Below, piece by piece: positions 22,793 to 35,203 of a stretch of DNA of 64,000 bases. The notes below the pieces were generated by a model. That model searched no databases. It was not told the DNA's origin and was given only the letters and a program-made list of their open reading frames with translations. Position numbers and translations under genes: made by a program. Each line of letters starts with the position of its first letter. The first letter of the stretch is position 1. Source of the stretch: Ciona intestinalis (Eukaryota; Chordata; Ascidiacea; Phlebobranchia; Cionidae); the NCBI RefSeq assembly GCF_000224145.3, contig NC_020167.2:2916450-2980449 (forward strand), in the 5' to 3' direction.

Positions 22793-24008
22793 ATGGCGAG
22801 ACTCGTTCGCCCTAATTTCGAGCGGGTCTCACCCGCTCAAAAACAACCATGGCATCCGATAAGATGGTTCTGGCAATATTTCTGGTCCAACCAGAGTCAC
22901 CGATGGTCCTATTGGTCGTTTGGGCACAATATGTCGAACGTCGACCAGCAGGAAAAATCCACTTCCTCGTCGGAGGACAATAAAGACGAGAGAGATTTAT
23001 TTATCGATGAAAAGGATTTCTGTCAACGACACCACCCCAGCGACCATCATCTAAAATTTTGCAAAAAAGCAAATTGGATCCGGGTATGAATTTTTGATCT
23101 TGCAATTAGACATGCGTGTTACCACTAAATTCTGTAGTAGGTTTGGGCAAGATTGGACACCTTTTCATTCCATTTTCTCGTTCTATATTAGTAGTAAAAT
23201 AAGTATTTCCAACTTTTAAAACGGTATGCTCACGATTCCCATAGACCATTGTTAATTGTTTAAAACACGATCCGAATGTTTGGATATTATGTGCTAAAAG
23301 CTTCCCACCTTATACCCCATGGTACTGTATGTGTGTTCAATCGTCGAATAAACTTGTTGTTTTTTTTATTTAACAGACCACAAAATACACCATTTTAACT
23401 TTCGTGCCAAAAAATCTCTTCGAACAGTTCCACAGATGGGCGAACTTCTATTTTCTAGTCCTGATTATTTTAAATTGGGTTCCATTCATTAATGCGTTTG
23501 GAAAAGAGGTAAGCGGTTAGAGCGCTTAGTTAGTTGCTGTGACGCAATATCCTATCTATCGGCACTGCGTATGCTGAAAACCACGTGAAGTCTGTACTTT
23601 CTTTGTCTTTACTATATGTATATGGGTTATAGGTTCGACCCAACGTACACGAATAATTCATACATGTAATTCGATGCGACAAAAGGCCTTTGAATTCCAA
23701 CCTGGCATCTAAGTCTAAAATTCCATTAACTTAAAGGGATTTTCAATAGTACACGCAGTCACAATTATTTTTTAAATAGACTTTAAAGCCGATAATTTCC
23801 AATTTATTATGGGATATAACAATAACTGACATTGGTCTTACTAATCCCAAGTTGTTAAACCAATTCAAAGTTGACGTTTATTTTAGGTATGCATGGTACC
23901 ATTGATTATCGTATTAGCTGTGCTTGCATTTAAAGACGCTGTGGAAGACCTGCAACGTTATAGATCAGACCTGAAAATTAATTCCCAGCCTGTCATGACG
24001 TATTGCCG
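22793..24008 (+). CDS. ATP10-class flippase, alternative 5' module 1 (three exons, TM1-TM2)
   Basis: Exons 22793-23083, 23377-23508 and 23887-24008, all GT-AG. The ATG begins a Trp/His-rich, unusual cytosolic leader ([20 protein letters not shown]) followed by an acidic Ser/Glu stretch. The conserved P4-ATPase start [20 protein letters not shown] then leads into TM1 ([18 protein letters not shown]), and TM2 follows ([19 protein letters not shown]). It ends in phase 2 (TGC CG|GTAAGT), which joins the common acceptor at 35204 to give Arg. No P4-ATPase body lies between here and 35204, so this module can only work as an alternative start of the shared gene or be dead. A MITE occupies its first intron. 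Confidence 0.8.
23134..23330 (+). mobile_element. MITE in flippase module 1 intron
   Basis: Divergent copy: TAGTAGGTTTGGGCAAGATT at the left, CATAGACCATTGTTAATTG inside, and a degraded right end near 23330. Confidence 0.7.
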
Positions 24009-27000
24009 GTAAGTGGTCGGTTGTGTTATAAAACAATTGTGGGAAGCGCCGGTGTTTATCCTCGAGACAATAGTTCACAGGAAGCCGGTTTTACAAAGGC
24101 ATTTAAAAGCCCAGACAGTTTCTTTATACCGTTATATATTATTTTGCTTATAGTTTTAAGTAAACTTTATCATACATTTTATCAATCCAAACTCTATCGC
24201 TATGGTTTCTTGAGAAAAAAAAACACTATTGTCCTACTCTGTTTCTTTAATTAGTATCCCACAAAAGGGTAATTCGACATTTTGTCCGCGTGAACTTGAA
24301 TGTTCCTTCACATTAAATACTTTAAAATTTCGGTCTGTGTGTGGGTATACCCAGCTTGTCATGAAGCAAAACTTAATAACAGCGAAACGAAGATTAGAAA
24401 AAAATATTTCAAATGTCTGTTTGGCGTTAAACGCTTTGATAAGCAGAATGTAAGGTATTTTTTTGTGTTCGTAATATACTACATTTCATGTTAATTACAG
24501 AACATACTAAACGAGTGACCATTCCTAGTGCTGCCCTCGTCAGCTTAAATTATTGTTGATTTTAGACATATATGTAAGACGTGAAAATGACAGAAATTCA
24601 TAGCCGAAAAAGCGCGTACCACATTTAGAACTTTGCATCTTCACCCTCAGTTTCAAATACTTTGTAAATGTAATTAGCATATACCGGTAATCGTTAGATG
24701 ATTGGGGAATCGAAATGAATGCTCTTATGTGATTCATAACAGTCGTATACTTCCTTGCCAATATACATTCTTACACAACATCCGATAGGAGCTACATAAT
24801 ATACATTCGTTAGTGTGTGATTAGTATAATCATGTTAATGATTAGCGATTTATTTACCTTCATTTGCCCCTTGAAATTTATGGATCGTAGCCGAGTGCGT
24901 GGAAAGGACCTGTACTCTGTACTGTACGTCCGTGCGTTGTGTGTTTGTTTGGTTGCTGCGTGTTTCTTTTATTTGTATGTCAGCTGGCTGAACAAAGAGT
25001 CGTTTGACCACAGAACAAAACATTGCTTCGAGTTTAAAGGGGTAGCATGCATATTAAATAGGGGACAAAGCGGCAGTTGAATAAAACAGTATGATGCCTA
25101 TATTGGAAACTTTATATCTCAGTAGCACTGGGCATCTAGTAGTGTCTATCTAAGGAGAGAACAGATATACGTTACCGTTCTTTATAACAGTATAAGGAAG
25201 TTGTAACATGCAAAAAATACTTTTTTTTCTGTCAAGCTGTTCAGTTAGTAGAACCGTGTTTGTGTGAACGTCGCAACTATTTTTGCTTCATGCACTTTAA
25301 TGCCTCAATTTGATAAATTATTATTAAAAACGATTTTCATCTCAAACATTCGGTTAAACGGTCCAAAACTGCACGTTTAGGATGAAAATCTAATCATACA
25401 TGTTGTCTGTATGTTGATATTGAATCTGACCAGAAAAAAAAGTTTTATGCACCTATATGGTATAGAAACAACTTAAAAACAAATATGAAATTACGCTTAA
25501 AAAAAAGAAAATCGTTGGTAGTTTCAGTAAAAACAAACTTCTATTTCCAATAGTGCTGATGTGTGTTCGGAATTTCGCTATACTGCGAGTTTTTAAAGTT
25601 TGCCGATACAGGCACGGTTAACTATTTGTATGCTGGTTGGGAGAAAAACAAACACGCGTAGGTTGCATAATTGGATTTGTTCTCGCGTTTCGCTGTATTG
25701 ACACGTTCCTCAATAAACACCTAGATCAGCTGGTTATACTGATGCAAAATTACTTCGATAGTTTCTTATATTCGTGGTGACATGGCACAACTGTTCGTTC
25801 AAAACAACCTAGGCAATTTATATGAGCCGCATTAGTTACAGTATGATACCGTGGGGTAAGATGGGACAACTTTAGCACATAATATCCAAATATCGCGATC
25901 GTGCTTCAAACAAAACGGTCTATGGATGGGAGCCGTGAAGATGCTTATTGATAATTTTTTGATTATTTTCTCCTCAATAGGACGAGAAAATAAAACGAAA
26001 AAGGATCCCATCTTCCCCCACCCTACAATATATGTTTTTTTCCGAATGTTTATCTGAATTAGTCAATAACGACAGACATCTGAATAATTCGTTTTTCCCT
26101 AACCGTCCAAAAAGTAAAAGATATTAGAAACACTGTTGTGGTAAAAAAGAGGCCGGTCGTGAAATGTAAAATTATTCTGCTATATGGCTTGTTAGGACTT
26201 GTACACGTGTGTGCGTCAGCACCGAATGGAATGAATAATGTCTTGTATTTGTTGGCCCATGGGGTCGTTTAAACATATTCAAGTACACTTCAATATAAAA
26301 GCCCTTTAAACCACAACTTCTGAGCACAGAACCTTAACTTAATTTTACGCAACTGTTATAGATCGCTTATGTATTCGCTTGAAATTCATTTCGCTTGCTT
26401 CATTTTTCAGGATTGATTTGACGTATATGTGGCTTATTGGTTTTGTATTTCATAGCTGAAAAACGTAGTCATGTCGTGAGATCGGTAATAATTGTGTTTT
26501 ATGAAACCCAGAATGATTTAGTGCAGTGCTCTTTAACCTTTTTAGGGTTGGTGAACCCCTAAAGTTGTTGCGACGAACTTATGCACCCGTGATTGTTATA
26601 CCGTAAAACTAATGACGTCATCAAGGAGAAATGCGTGCGAGAATAAGTCCATGTTTAGTCCAAAAGCACCGCTAATCAAAAAAAAAATCATTACAAACAG
26701 GTAGTTTGCGGTTAAAGAGAAGACTAGTTTCGTAAAGGTAGCACCAAAAACTGAGGAAAAAATGTAGGAAAGTGGCTAAGTTTGTTAAAATTGTTCAACA
26801 TTTTGATAAAACAATACTCAATTTTTTGTTTGTGATGCACCCTTGTCAGATTGTGTATTAACGTACAGTCCAAACAAAGCAACAGAACGTTATTGTGGTC
26901 TAAATTTTGTCCCTTCTATGTAAAATTGAATACGACCGGTGCTGGCCACATGATGCGGATTCAGTGCAACTTGAATTATTGATGCCTGGTTAAATTTAAC

Positions 27001-27882
27001 TTCGTTTACCAGGTGACTTCCAGGAGCTCTCATTGCCAGTAACTGATGTATTTGTATCTTATGTATTTGTTAGATTTTCACTCCTAATATAAAGCTTAAA
27101 AAATAAAATTGAAGATTTGCTTCAGAGATTAGCGAGCTACAGTTGGCAGCTGCTGTAATTTTTGCGTTGTAAGCAATCACAGAAAAGTAGCATACCATTA
27201 TAGTGAGTAAAGCCAACACGGGGATGCATTATTCCGCGTAACGTTTCACCTTATTGTAATTCGGTCCTCCTTGGTTCTTTTCATAGCTATTCTTGTCAGA
27301 AAAACTAGAGTTTAGACCAAGCTAGGTTTCAATGGTGCCCACTCGTTACCCGGTTGAAACTGGTTCGAAACTTCTCCCCTTTGTTAGTACAGCATCCTGC
27401 GTACGATGATGCGTGTGTTAGATGACTAAAGCTTTGTCTTTTGGTGACAAGAACAGTTTTGTAACTATCAATATGAAATATAAAGTATGAGATCAGCGAT
27501 TACCTCAAATGTAAACGACAAATGACATAATACTGCTACAGTTGTTTGCTATTTATTACTCAGTATGTCATGTTATAAAACTTCATGTGTTAAGTCATAA
27601 AGGTTTATGTATTAATTGATATAGGTTGCTACATTTCAGGGCTTTGTGTAATACGCCGTCTAAGAGAGCTTGATAAGTTAATAGGACTGTAATTAAACAT
27701 AATAAACTACACAGTCTGTATTCTGCCCCATTGAGCCAATTGGCCGACGATTGATTATTTATCTATGCTGTATACTTAATGACGACAGAGGAAATGTGGC
27801 GGAAGAAGGTATAGAAATTCTAGTGGGCGGAGTACATTTTGTGTAAAGTCGTCTTAATTAGTTACTCGAACTAACAAAAGCT
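24009..27882. other. Region between flippase modules 1 and 2
   Basis: No gene and no flippase body exons were found on either strand. Holds one MITE (25845-26032). A promoter for module 2 is expected just upstream of 27883 but was not identified. Confidence 0.45.
25845..26032 (-). mobile_element. MITE between flippase modules
   Basis: Left end ACCGTGGGGTAAGATGGGAC and right end ATCCCATCTTCCCCCACCCT, with the family interior in between. Confidence 0.8.
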
Positions 27883-28379
27883 ATGGGAAATATAGTTGGT
27901 CGTAAATATGTCGACAAGCAAAAGAAGAAGAAAAAGAGAACAGTCCTTGCCCGTACTTTGTATGAGCAGTGGAAAGACAGACAGCAGCTCGGTGAAGATC
28001 CTTTGATATGGAGTGTCAATCAAGACCTAAACTGTTCTGAGTCTGTTGATTTTTCTTGCTTGCCTCCTCGCAAACTTGATTCGTGGGAAACGAAGAGTGT
28101 TAGTTACAAGAAAAACAAAGTACGGACAACAAAATACACCATACTTTCCTTCATACCGAAGAACATGTTTGAACAGTTCCACCGATTCGCTAACTTCTAC
28201 TTTGTTATGCTTATTGGTTTAAATTTTATTCCACAAATTAACGCATTCGGTAAGGAAGTGAGCATGTTGCCGCTTATATCCGTGCTCGCCATGCAAGGAA
28301 TAAAGGATGCCTATGAAGATTACAGCCGGTTTGTGAACGACCGTAATGTGAACAACTCCACAGCAGCGGTCTATCAAAG
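27883..28379 (+). CDS. ATP10-class flippase, alternative 5' module 2 (single exon, TM1-TM2)
   Basis: One exon of 497 bases starting MGNIVGRKYVDKQKKKKKR, a strongly basic leader. The start MGNIVG could in principle be N-myristoylated (Gly2), which is inference. Residues 90-166 carry RTTKYTILSFIPKNMFEQFH, TM1 (FYFVMLIGLNFIPQINAF) and TM2 (MLPLISVLAMQGIKDAYEDY). It ends CAA AG|GTAGGG in phase 2, matching the common acceptor at 35204 (Ser at the junction). The introns that split module 1 inside the TM region are absent here. The isoform would be about 1665 residues. Confidence 0.85.
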
Positions 28380-30156
28380 GTAGGGTAAATTTGTAAAAGC
28401 CATTTTAGGTACGAAAGGTTATTGTTTTTTGTTCCTGCCTGCTATACAACGATGTTTTTCGGTTTTATCGTAATGTTGAACTATAGAAAATTCCTTTTCG
28501 GTTTCATACTTATATGTCACAATATACCGCAAGCGCATTGTGTGGGAGTTTTGTGATGTTAACGCAGTTCGTTAGAATCCTAACTTATATAACATGTTTC
28601 TCTATAATCTATATAATCTTCTCTGTTTTAAATGTCAGTCTACCCAGCAGTGTTTTAATGTCCTTGTTCCTAATTTGATATGGAGTTTTAAAATTTGCTA
28701 TCCGCTGAATGTGAACAGTTTGTACCAGTGCGACTGTCAACCAGATGGTTGTTCGAGGCAACGACTGTTTCGTGAACTCGTCGCACAGCGGGGTGGTTAA
28801 TTAACAAACAGTTCGATCAAAACTATCCCAGTGGGATAGCATGTTGATGCACCATGTGCCCTGGTTACGCGTGCGCTGGTGTTTGGAATGTTTTCTTAAC
28901 CATCTGTCGACATTTTATATTTCCTAATAACAGCAAGTGGGATAACGAAAGTTGCCTATTTAACTTACATGCGTTCGACTTAAAATCGTGTCAAGGATAG
29001 TAGTGAAAATACGAAGAAAATAGAAAAAAATTCACGATGTGTTGGATATTATTGGCATAATCCCTCTAAGTTGTTACAGAGAATGTTGGCATTAAAAAGA
29101 GTTTTATATTGACTTTCATTTATTTGAACATGATATAAAGCGCAAACGAGCCTTAACGTAATGCACGCACCAACACGCGCATTCGTTTGTTTTTTCCTCT
29201 GGGCCTTTACTTACCTAAAATTAACTTCCGTGAGGTGCCGCAGAAGAGCTTGTAAGCTATTATAAGTGACACATAGTAACCCCACGTCACATGGCTGTCA
29301 CCGCTTCCGGGCTAGCGACAGATACATCGCAATTGTACTGCTGAAAACTCTGATTTGTAATTTATTTTAAAGCATAATTAGAAGCAGTACTTATCTGTTA
29401 GCTCGTCAGCTTTTAAACGAAAACACTCCTTATTTGCGTTTCAAAGTACGAGAGATTCTAAATATATCGCAGTTCACCTGACGAGAGGAGAAAAGGTCAA
29501 TGAAAAGAAAAAGTCTTTGTCTGAAGCGTGAATAGAGACGAGAAATATCGCACAATCGTCAGGTCGTGTGTGCTCGACGTTTGCTGTGTGTATTTGTTGC
29601 CCAGGCAGCTTTAGGAAATGATTTAGTATCCTGCGTTACACTGCCGCGTATTGTTTTAGATTAGTATTAGTATTACTTCTTGTTGTTTTCTTCAGTAAAG
29701 CATGGGAAGGCACTACGGCAGTCAGTTGGTTAGTTTGATTTGGAATGAATGCAAGTTATCATTTATTTCGCCGCAAGCGGTTCACAACAACGAAATTGGC
29801 AGATACTTTGTCAAAACACTGCTTCACTGCAGCTAGTATTTAGTGCACAGAGCTAGTCGTAGTACTTTTGTTTTGTTTGGCGACGCAGCAAAACAGCCAT
29901 CGGTTTACGAGTTGAGAATTGAGATTTACTGAAGGCAGCATTGTTTACGATTTAATTCAGTATCTTACTAGCATATATTGTCAATTTAATAAACCATACA
30001 AAACTAGTGTGGTACATAATACAATATATGTATTTTAGCGAATGATTGAACTATGAGAGTTGGACTACACATTAAACTAGATTAGAAGGAACAAAAATGT
30101 CTGCATGATAACGAACTTGGTTCTAACTGCCTAATCTACTGGTTTAAGTAAAGAGA
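28380..30156. other. Region between flippase modules 2 and 3
   Basis: No gene recognised. It presumably carries the intron of module 2 and the promoter and 5' untranslated sequence of module 3. Confidence 0.4.
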
Positions 30157-30766
30157 ATGCATAATTCGCATTCCCCACAAAGCAGAGATGAAGACAGTTC
30201 AGTTAATAGATCTTCAAGCATTATGACAAATACAAGGAGTATACAAGACTTTCTACACTTCAAAAAAAGGTAAGAGCTTGTGTTTTTGTTAAGTTTTCAT
30301 GGCTTTTGTTTCATGTTATAGGACACTGTGTTTCAAAAGGAAGTAGTTTATGATAATATGTATGTTTTCTTTGCAGGCGAATTAGAGGAGAGCATAAAGT
30401 TCGAACACTTGTGCCCCAGCATCTGTTACAAGAACAACATCACATTGAAGCAGATGAAAGACTGCAGCAGATCAAGAAGCTTATGCATTATTATGAGAAG
30501 AATAAAATTCGGACTACCAAGTATACAGTCTTGTCGTTCATACCAAAGAATCTCTTTGAGCAGTTTCATCGCTTTGCCAATTGTTACTTTGTCTTTATAA
30601 TTCTCCTCAACTTTGTGCCTCAAGTGGGTGCCATACAACCCATCGTCTCAATGATTCCTGTTATAATGATTCTGCTCGTACAAGCTTTGAAAGATTTGTT
30701 TGAGGATTACGGGAGATACAAAAGCGACCAAGAGATCAATTTTGCCGAATGTCAGGGCCTTAAAAG
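30157..30766 (+). CDS. ATP10-class flippase, alternative 5' module 3 (two exons, TM1-TM2)
   Basis: Exons 30157-30269 and 30377-30766. The ATG at 30157 is the first after an in-frame TAA and gives a Ser/Asn/Arg-rich leader. Exon two begins with [13 protein letters not shown], resembling the basic segment that precedes TM1 in vertebrate ATP10 proteins, then [22 protein letters not shown]1 ([18 protein letters not shown]) and TM2 ([20 protein letters not shown]). It ends AAA AG|GTATTT in phase 2 for the common acceptor (Ser). Of the three modules this looks most like the canonical ATP10 N-terminus. The isoform would be about 1667 residues. Confidence 0.88.
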
Positions 30767-33700
30767 GTATTTGATTCAAATTTCTACAAAAGCGACAGAA
30801 TGGTTTGTACAGATTATTTATTTTAAAATGGAGTTTAAATTTGGTGTGTCTATTCTTCATTTTCTATTTAGAATTTTGTTGTTTGATTAATTTCTTTGTG
30901 TGCACTGTTAGCCTGTCATTCTGTGATTAGAGATTTATAATTTAGGTATTTGATACTTGTGTTTCATTTAGTTAAGTTTGTTGCAAGAGATTTCATGCAA
31001 AATTTTGAATTGCCAACATGGAAAGAATGTATATTACAGTAACAGCTATGTTTGATTGAATTCGACTCACAGCTATTTTCTATGCTGTTGCTGTCAGCAT
31101 GGGCTATATCCTGAAGTTATTCTTATTGCCCAGGGCATTGGAATGTATTATTGTGTGTTAGACTTCTGTGGCTTTTTCTCAATCCACAAGTAACTGGTAA
31201 AGCGTCTTATTTGATTTCCAAGTATGATATATATATATTAAGGGCTTTATAAGACAGGTTCAGAAAGCGTTCATTAGAATTAGACCGTTATTCGTCACTG
31301 CAGTGTTATTGTTTTGTTTTTACACGGATGTAATCAAGCAACAAAGGGTCGCATGTAGAACGCTATACACACAGTTACTCTATAGCCTAAAGCGAGATAT
31401 GAACTGTTGATTAATTGTGTTTCGATTCAGACATCACGTGCTTCTCACCATTTGCGCCATGTCTGGGCAAAATTGCGGCTTCGGTATTGCTTTTTGCCAC
31501 AAGCCTTGACTACCGTGAGCGCTCGGTCTCTTTGCCATGAATAGTACTAATTAGACTTCAAGGCGCTTGTGAATTATTAACCGAACCGGTTGCCCGGTAA
31601 GCGTATCGCGCTGAAATATTGCCTTCGTTCAATCTATAAAACGTCTCTCCAAACCAAGTTGAACATTAACTTTTAAAGCTATCTTTTCTAAACAACCGCC
31701 GCGTTTAATAATAACAAGGACGCTGCAGTTTAAACTTAACTGAAACGACGGTGATTAATTTTACAGCCGACAGTGGTTAGCTTCCTTGTATGGTATGGTT
31801 TCTTGCACCATTTCATTCATTCTTGCATCACCACCATGTTGTTTATATTTCACCATATCCAGGAAATGTTTTTCAACTTTTCGATTGGAATTACCATTTA
31901 CCGCGGGACCTTTTCTCGGGAGAACTAACCAAAGCTAAATACTCCTTTTCTGTGACGCTACAGGTTACAGCTTTTCGTAGTAATAACTTCATTGTTCTGG
32001 ATGCGTCAGTGCTCCAATTTCTTACATACTTTCAACGAATTTAAAGCGTTGACCTCACTATACCATTTATTTACGCAATTAACCTGCGTCTATAAAATGA
32101 CGAATTTAACCGCAAAAAGATCCCTACATGATTCAGCAAATTTCAAACGGCTGGGTAAACCAATTTCGCTGTTGAACGAGACCGCCTTTGTATTCGTTCC
32201 ACCGTCTGTTCGTTGTTTCTGTAAAATCATCAGTGCCAACAGCGGATGTTTTACAAGAAGGCTTCGGTATTTAATTAACGCGCTTGGTCTAAGCCCTAAG
32301 GAAAACAAATATGCGATTTCTCGTACCACGATGCTGTATTGAGATTTTGTGCCAAAATACATGTTTGTTTTGTTGGACAACTCGAACCATTAATACATTC
32401 ATTGCAGCCAGCGTGATGTTTATGTTAAGCTACCTCAATGATTGTATTTTTTCAAGCATTCGTCATGACTTCCTCTTCGTAATGCTTCCTAATTATTTGT
32501 TCCCCGGACGGATGTTTGTCATTTATTTACTTAAACTATAGGCGTTATTTGTTGATATTAATTAAACATTACATGTTATATAATTCCCAAACCGTGGCAA
32601 ATTATTTTAACAGTATTTTTGGCGTTTCAACAGCGCTGGGTTTTCACGCTGTATGTTGACGTATCACTAAACAAGGGTAGACGTGTCTCGTCTTGGCCCA
32701 CACCTGCTGGTCTTAATGTTTGATGGACGTTTAACTATGCGCTCAAATATAGAAGTATTACGATGACAACCATGATATTAAATGGGCCACTGCGAGTCTG
32801 TAAAACTCGACGGGAATTTCTATTTGACTTCTGAATGCCATAATTAGTATTAATAGGTTTCTAATAAAAGTTGACCTGGAAGTAACGATTTTTATCTTCA
32901 GTCTTCACATTTCGTAGTCTTTCTTGGAATTATTTTCGTAGGGCAATTTAAATTGATCTGAATCCTAAGCCACGAAAAATTCTTTTCTGTTATATATCAT
33001 ATATTGTTCAACTGCCATTGTTCGAATTGGAATGTTGAGGCAGTGCGTTGGTGGAAAGCCCCCGAAAGTCAAACAAACCGTGTCCGTGTTTCCGCAGTCT
33101 AAATATATAACTTCTTTAACTCGATATAAAACGTTAAGAATCAACTTAACAACTTTCGGTAGCTAATACCTTGTAAAAAAAACGGAGAAAGTCGTCTTTT
33201 ATTAAATTCCCAACGAATGCGTCAACACGACACGAATTTCCACCATTGTCTTGTATAATAACGCAATAGTGTCTTGTATAATAACGCAATAGTCAATTAA
33301 AGTAACGTGTATTGTGTTTCAGAAATGTAATTCGATTCATTAACCATTGGGTCGTTTTGCCTTATTTTGCCGCAGTTAATATCAAGTCGTATATTTTAAA
33401 GAAATTTGAAATTACTTCGTACCAATGGAATGAAATCTCGCAGATATATAGCCCACTCGTTAAGAGATTTTGTTTGCTTCCTTGGTCAAAACGTGACGAA
33501 GCACTTTATGCTTAACTTTGCTTATAGCAGCACTATAGCAACGTTGTTATTGCTTTGTTGTGGTGACTACAATATGTCGTTTTGATGACATTTAATTGGA
33601 ATTTTGTAAATTCTAAGAAATCGCGTAATCTGTAAAGTGTTTTGATAAATCAGTTTTGCACCCGTTTGAGCTTTGTATTACCTTCCAATTTTACTCCTTA

Positions 33701-35203
33701 ATAATGTCTCGACACATTTAGAGAGTAAAACGTACAAACAAAACGGCCTGAATAATTTAGATGCCAAAGCCTACACTGCTCATTGGCGGCAAAAAAGCGA
33801 AAAGTTTTACCACATGTGACGTAGATCTCCAGTCATGCATTTAAAGGGACTTTACCGAAATACTTCTCGCATGAGTTAGTTCACTACAAAGAAGTAGCTT
33901 ACACGCAAAACGCACGTCTTATCATCCATGTACAGAATGGAGAAAGTCTTTCGTTTGAAATAGGCATTCTCACATTTCAAACGGATTAAACAAATAAAAA
34001 TGGACCACAATGTACCAAACGCTGGACTGACAGGGTTATTTTCTATTCACAAAGAGTATCCGAACCGATTTGCAAAGAAAAAGTAACCATACCCGCTTTT
34101 CACCAAGCTAAGCCTTTATTTCGAGTTACATTGTAGCCTTTGTACCTTCAACCATTTCTGTTTCACCGAACAAATAACAGGCTGGTGGCGACGCCTTAAA
34201 CCATCCACCGGGCCATAGCGTGTAACGGGTTCCCTACAGTTCCTTTAAATGTTGGAATATAATTATAAATGAATGCGTTTACATTCGTTTAGATGGTATA
34301 TATATATATATATGATTACATCATCCAACTATATATATCTCCTATTCGCATCTCATTATATTATATTTATCACGTCTGCGTCAAACTCCTTTCTTTGTGC
34401 CACTTACAAAAATCGTAATGGCACAACCGTAGGTCTAATGAACCGGACCATGACGTTTGTTAAATATAATGTAAATTTGATGATCTGGAAGTTCCTTATG
34501 AGTATGACGTACGACAAACGTCGCTTCGACAGCCACACGTTTTGTTCCCTATCCCAGCTTTTAACGGCGATGACTTGGCTTTAGACGTTCGCTTAAAATT
34601 TGGCATACCTTGACGCCAACCGGGTGTGTCTCGTAGCGCTTCACGTGATATGTAGCCTATTGTTCGTTCTAATGGCACACCTTTCTTCAACATTGGCCCA
34701 CCGTCACGTGACACCGCTCATTTGTGACGTCACATAGCGTTGCCACAAAATTAAAAAATAACAATACGCATGACCGACTAACCCTCTCATTTGCCAGCGG
34801 CGGTTTCTATTTATGTCCAAGCTGTGTTTTAACAATGTTTGCCAAGATCACACACAGTTTAATATCAAATTATATACCCTGTTTGCTTTTATTGTTTATG
34901 ACGTTTTAAAATTACTTAATGGATATTTTTTTGGCAAAATGGATTTTCTTGTTTTATTGTCACGTTAGTTATAAATTTACATACAATATCAAACTGCGAA
35001 ACTGCAAACATTACATAACTGAACAAAATAGGTATATTTTACAATTTTAGTATACTAGCCATTAGCCAATAAAACTATTTCAAACTCCTACTAAAGACCC
35101 CTTTCTATACTCCAACCTTGTTATATGAACGAGCAACAAAATCCACACATACTTTCATCTATTCATTTATATGGTTTATAAACTATATATCTTTTTTCTC
35201 CAG
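30767..35203 (+). other. Large intron before the common flippase body
   Basis: About 4.4 kb with no further TM1-TM2 module and no gene seen on either strand. Contains a short direct repeat (GTCTTGTATAATAACGCAAT twice, near 33247-33292) and a TA microsatellite near 34298-34313. Confidence 0.5.

Noticed and set aside
31790..32541. Several overlapping frames inside the large flippase intron
   Set aside because: They overlap on both strands with no domain features; checked as a possible fourth TM1-TM2 module and none of the P4-ATPase motifs is present.
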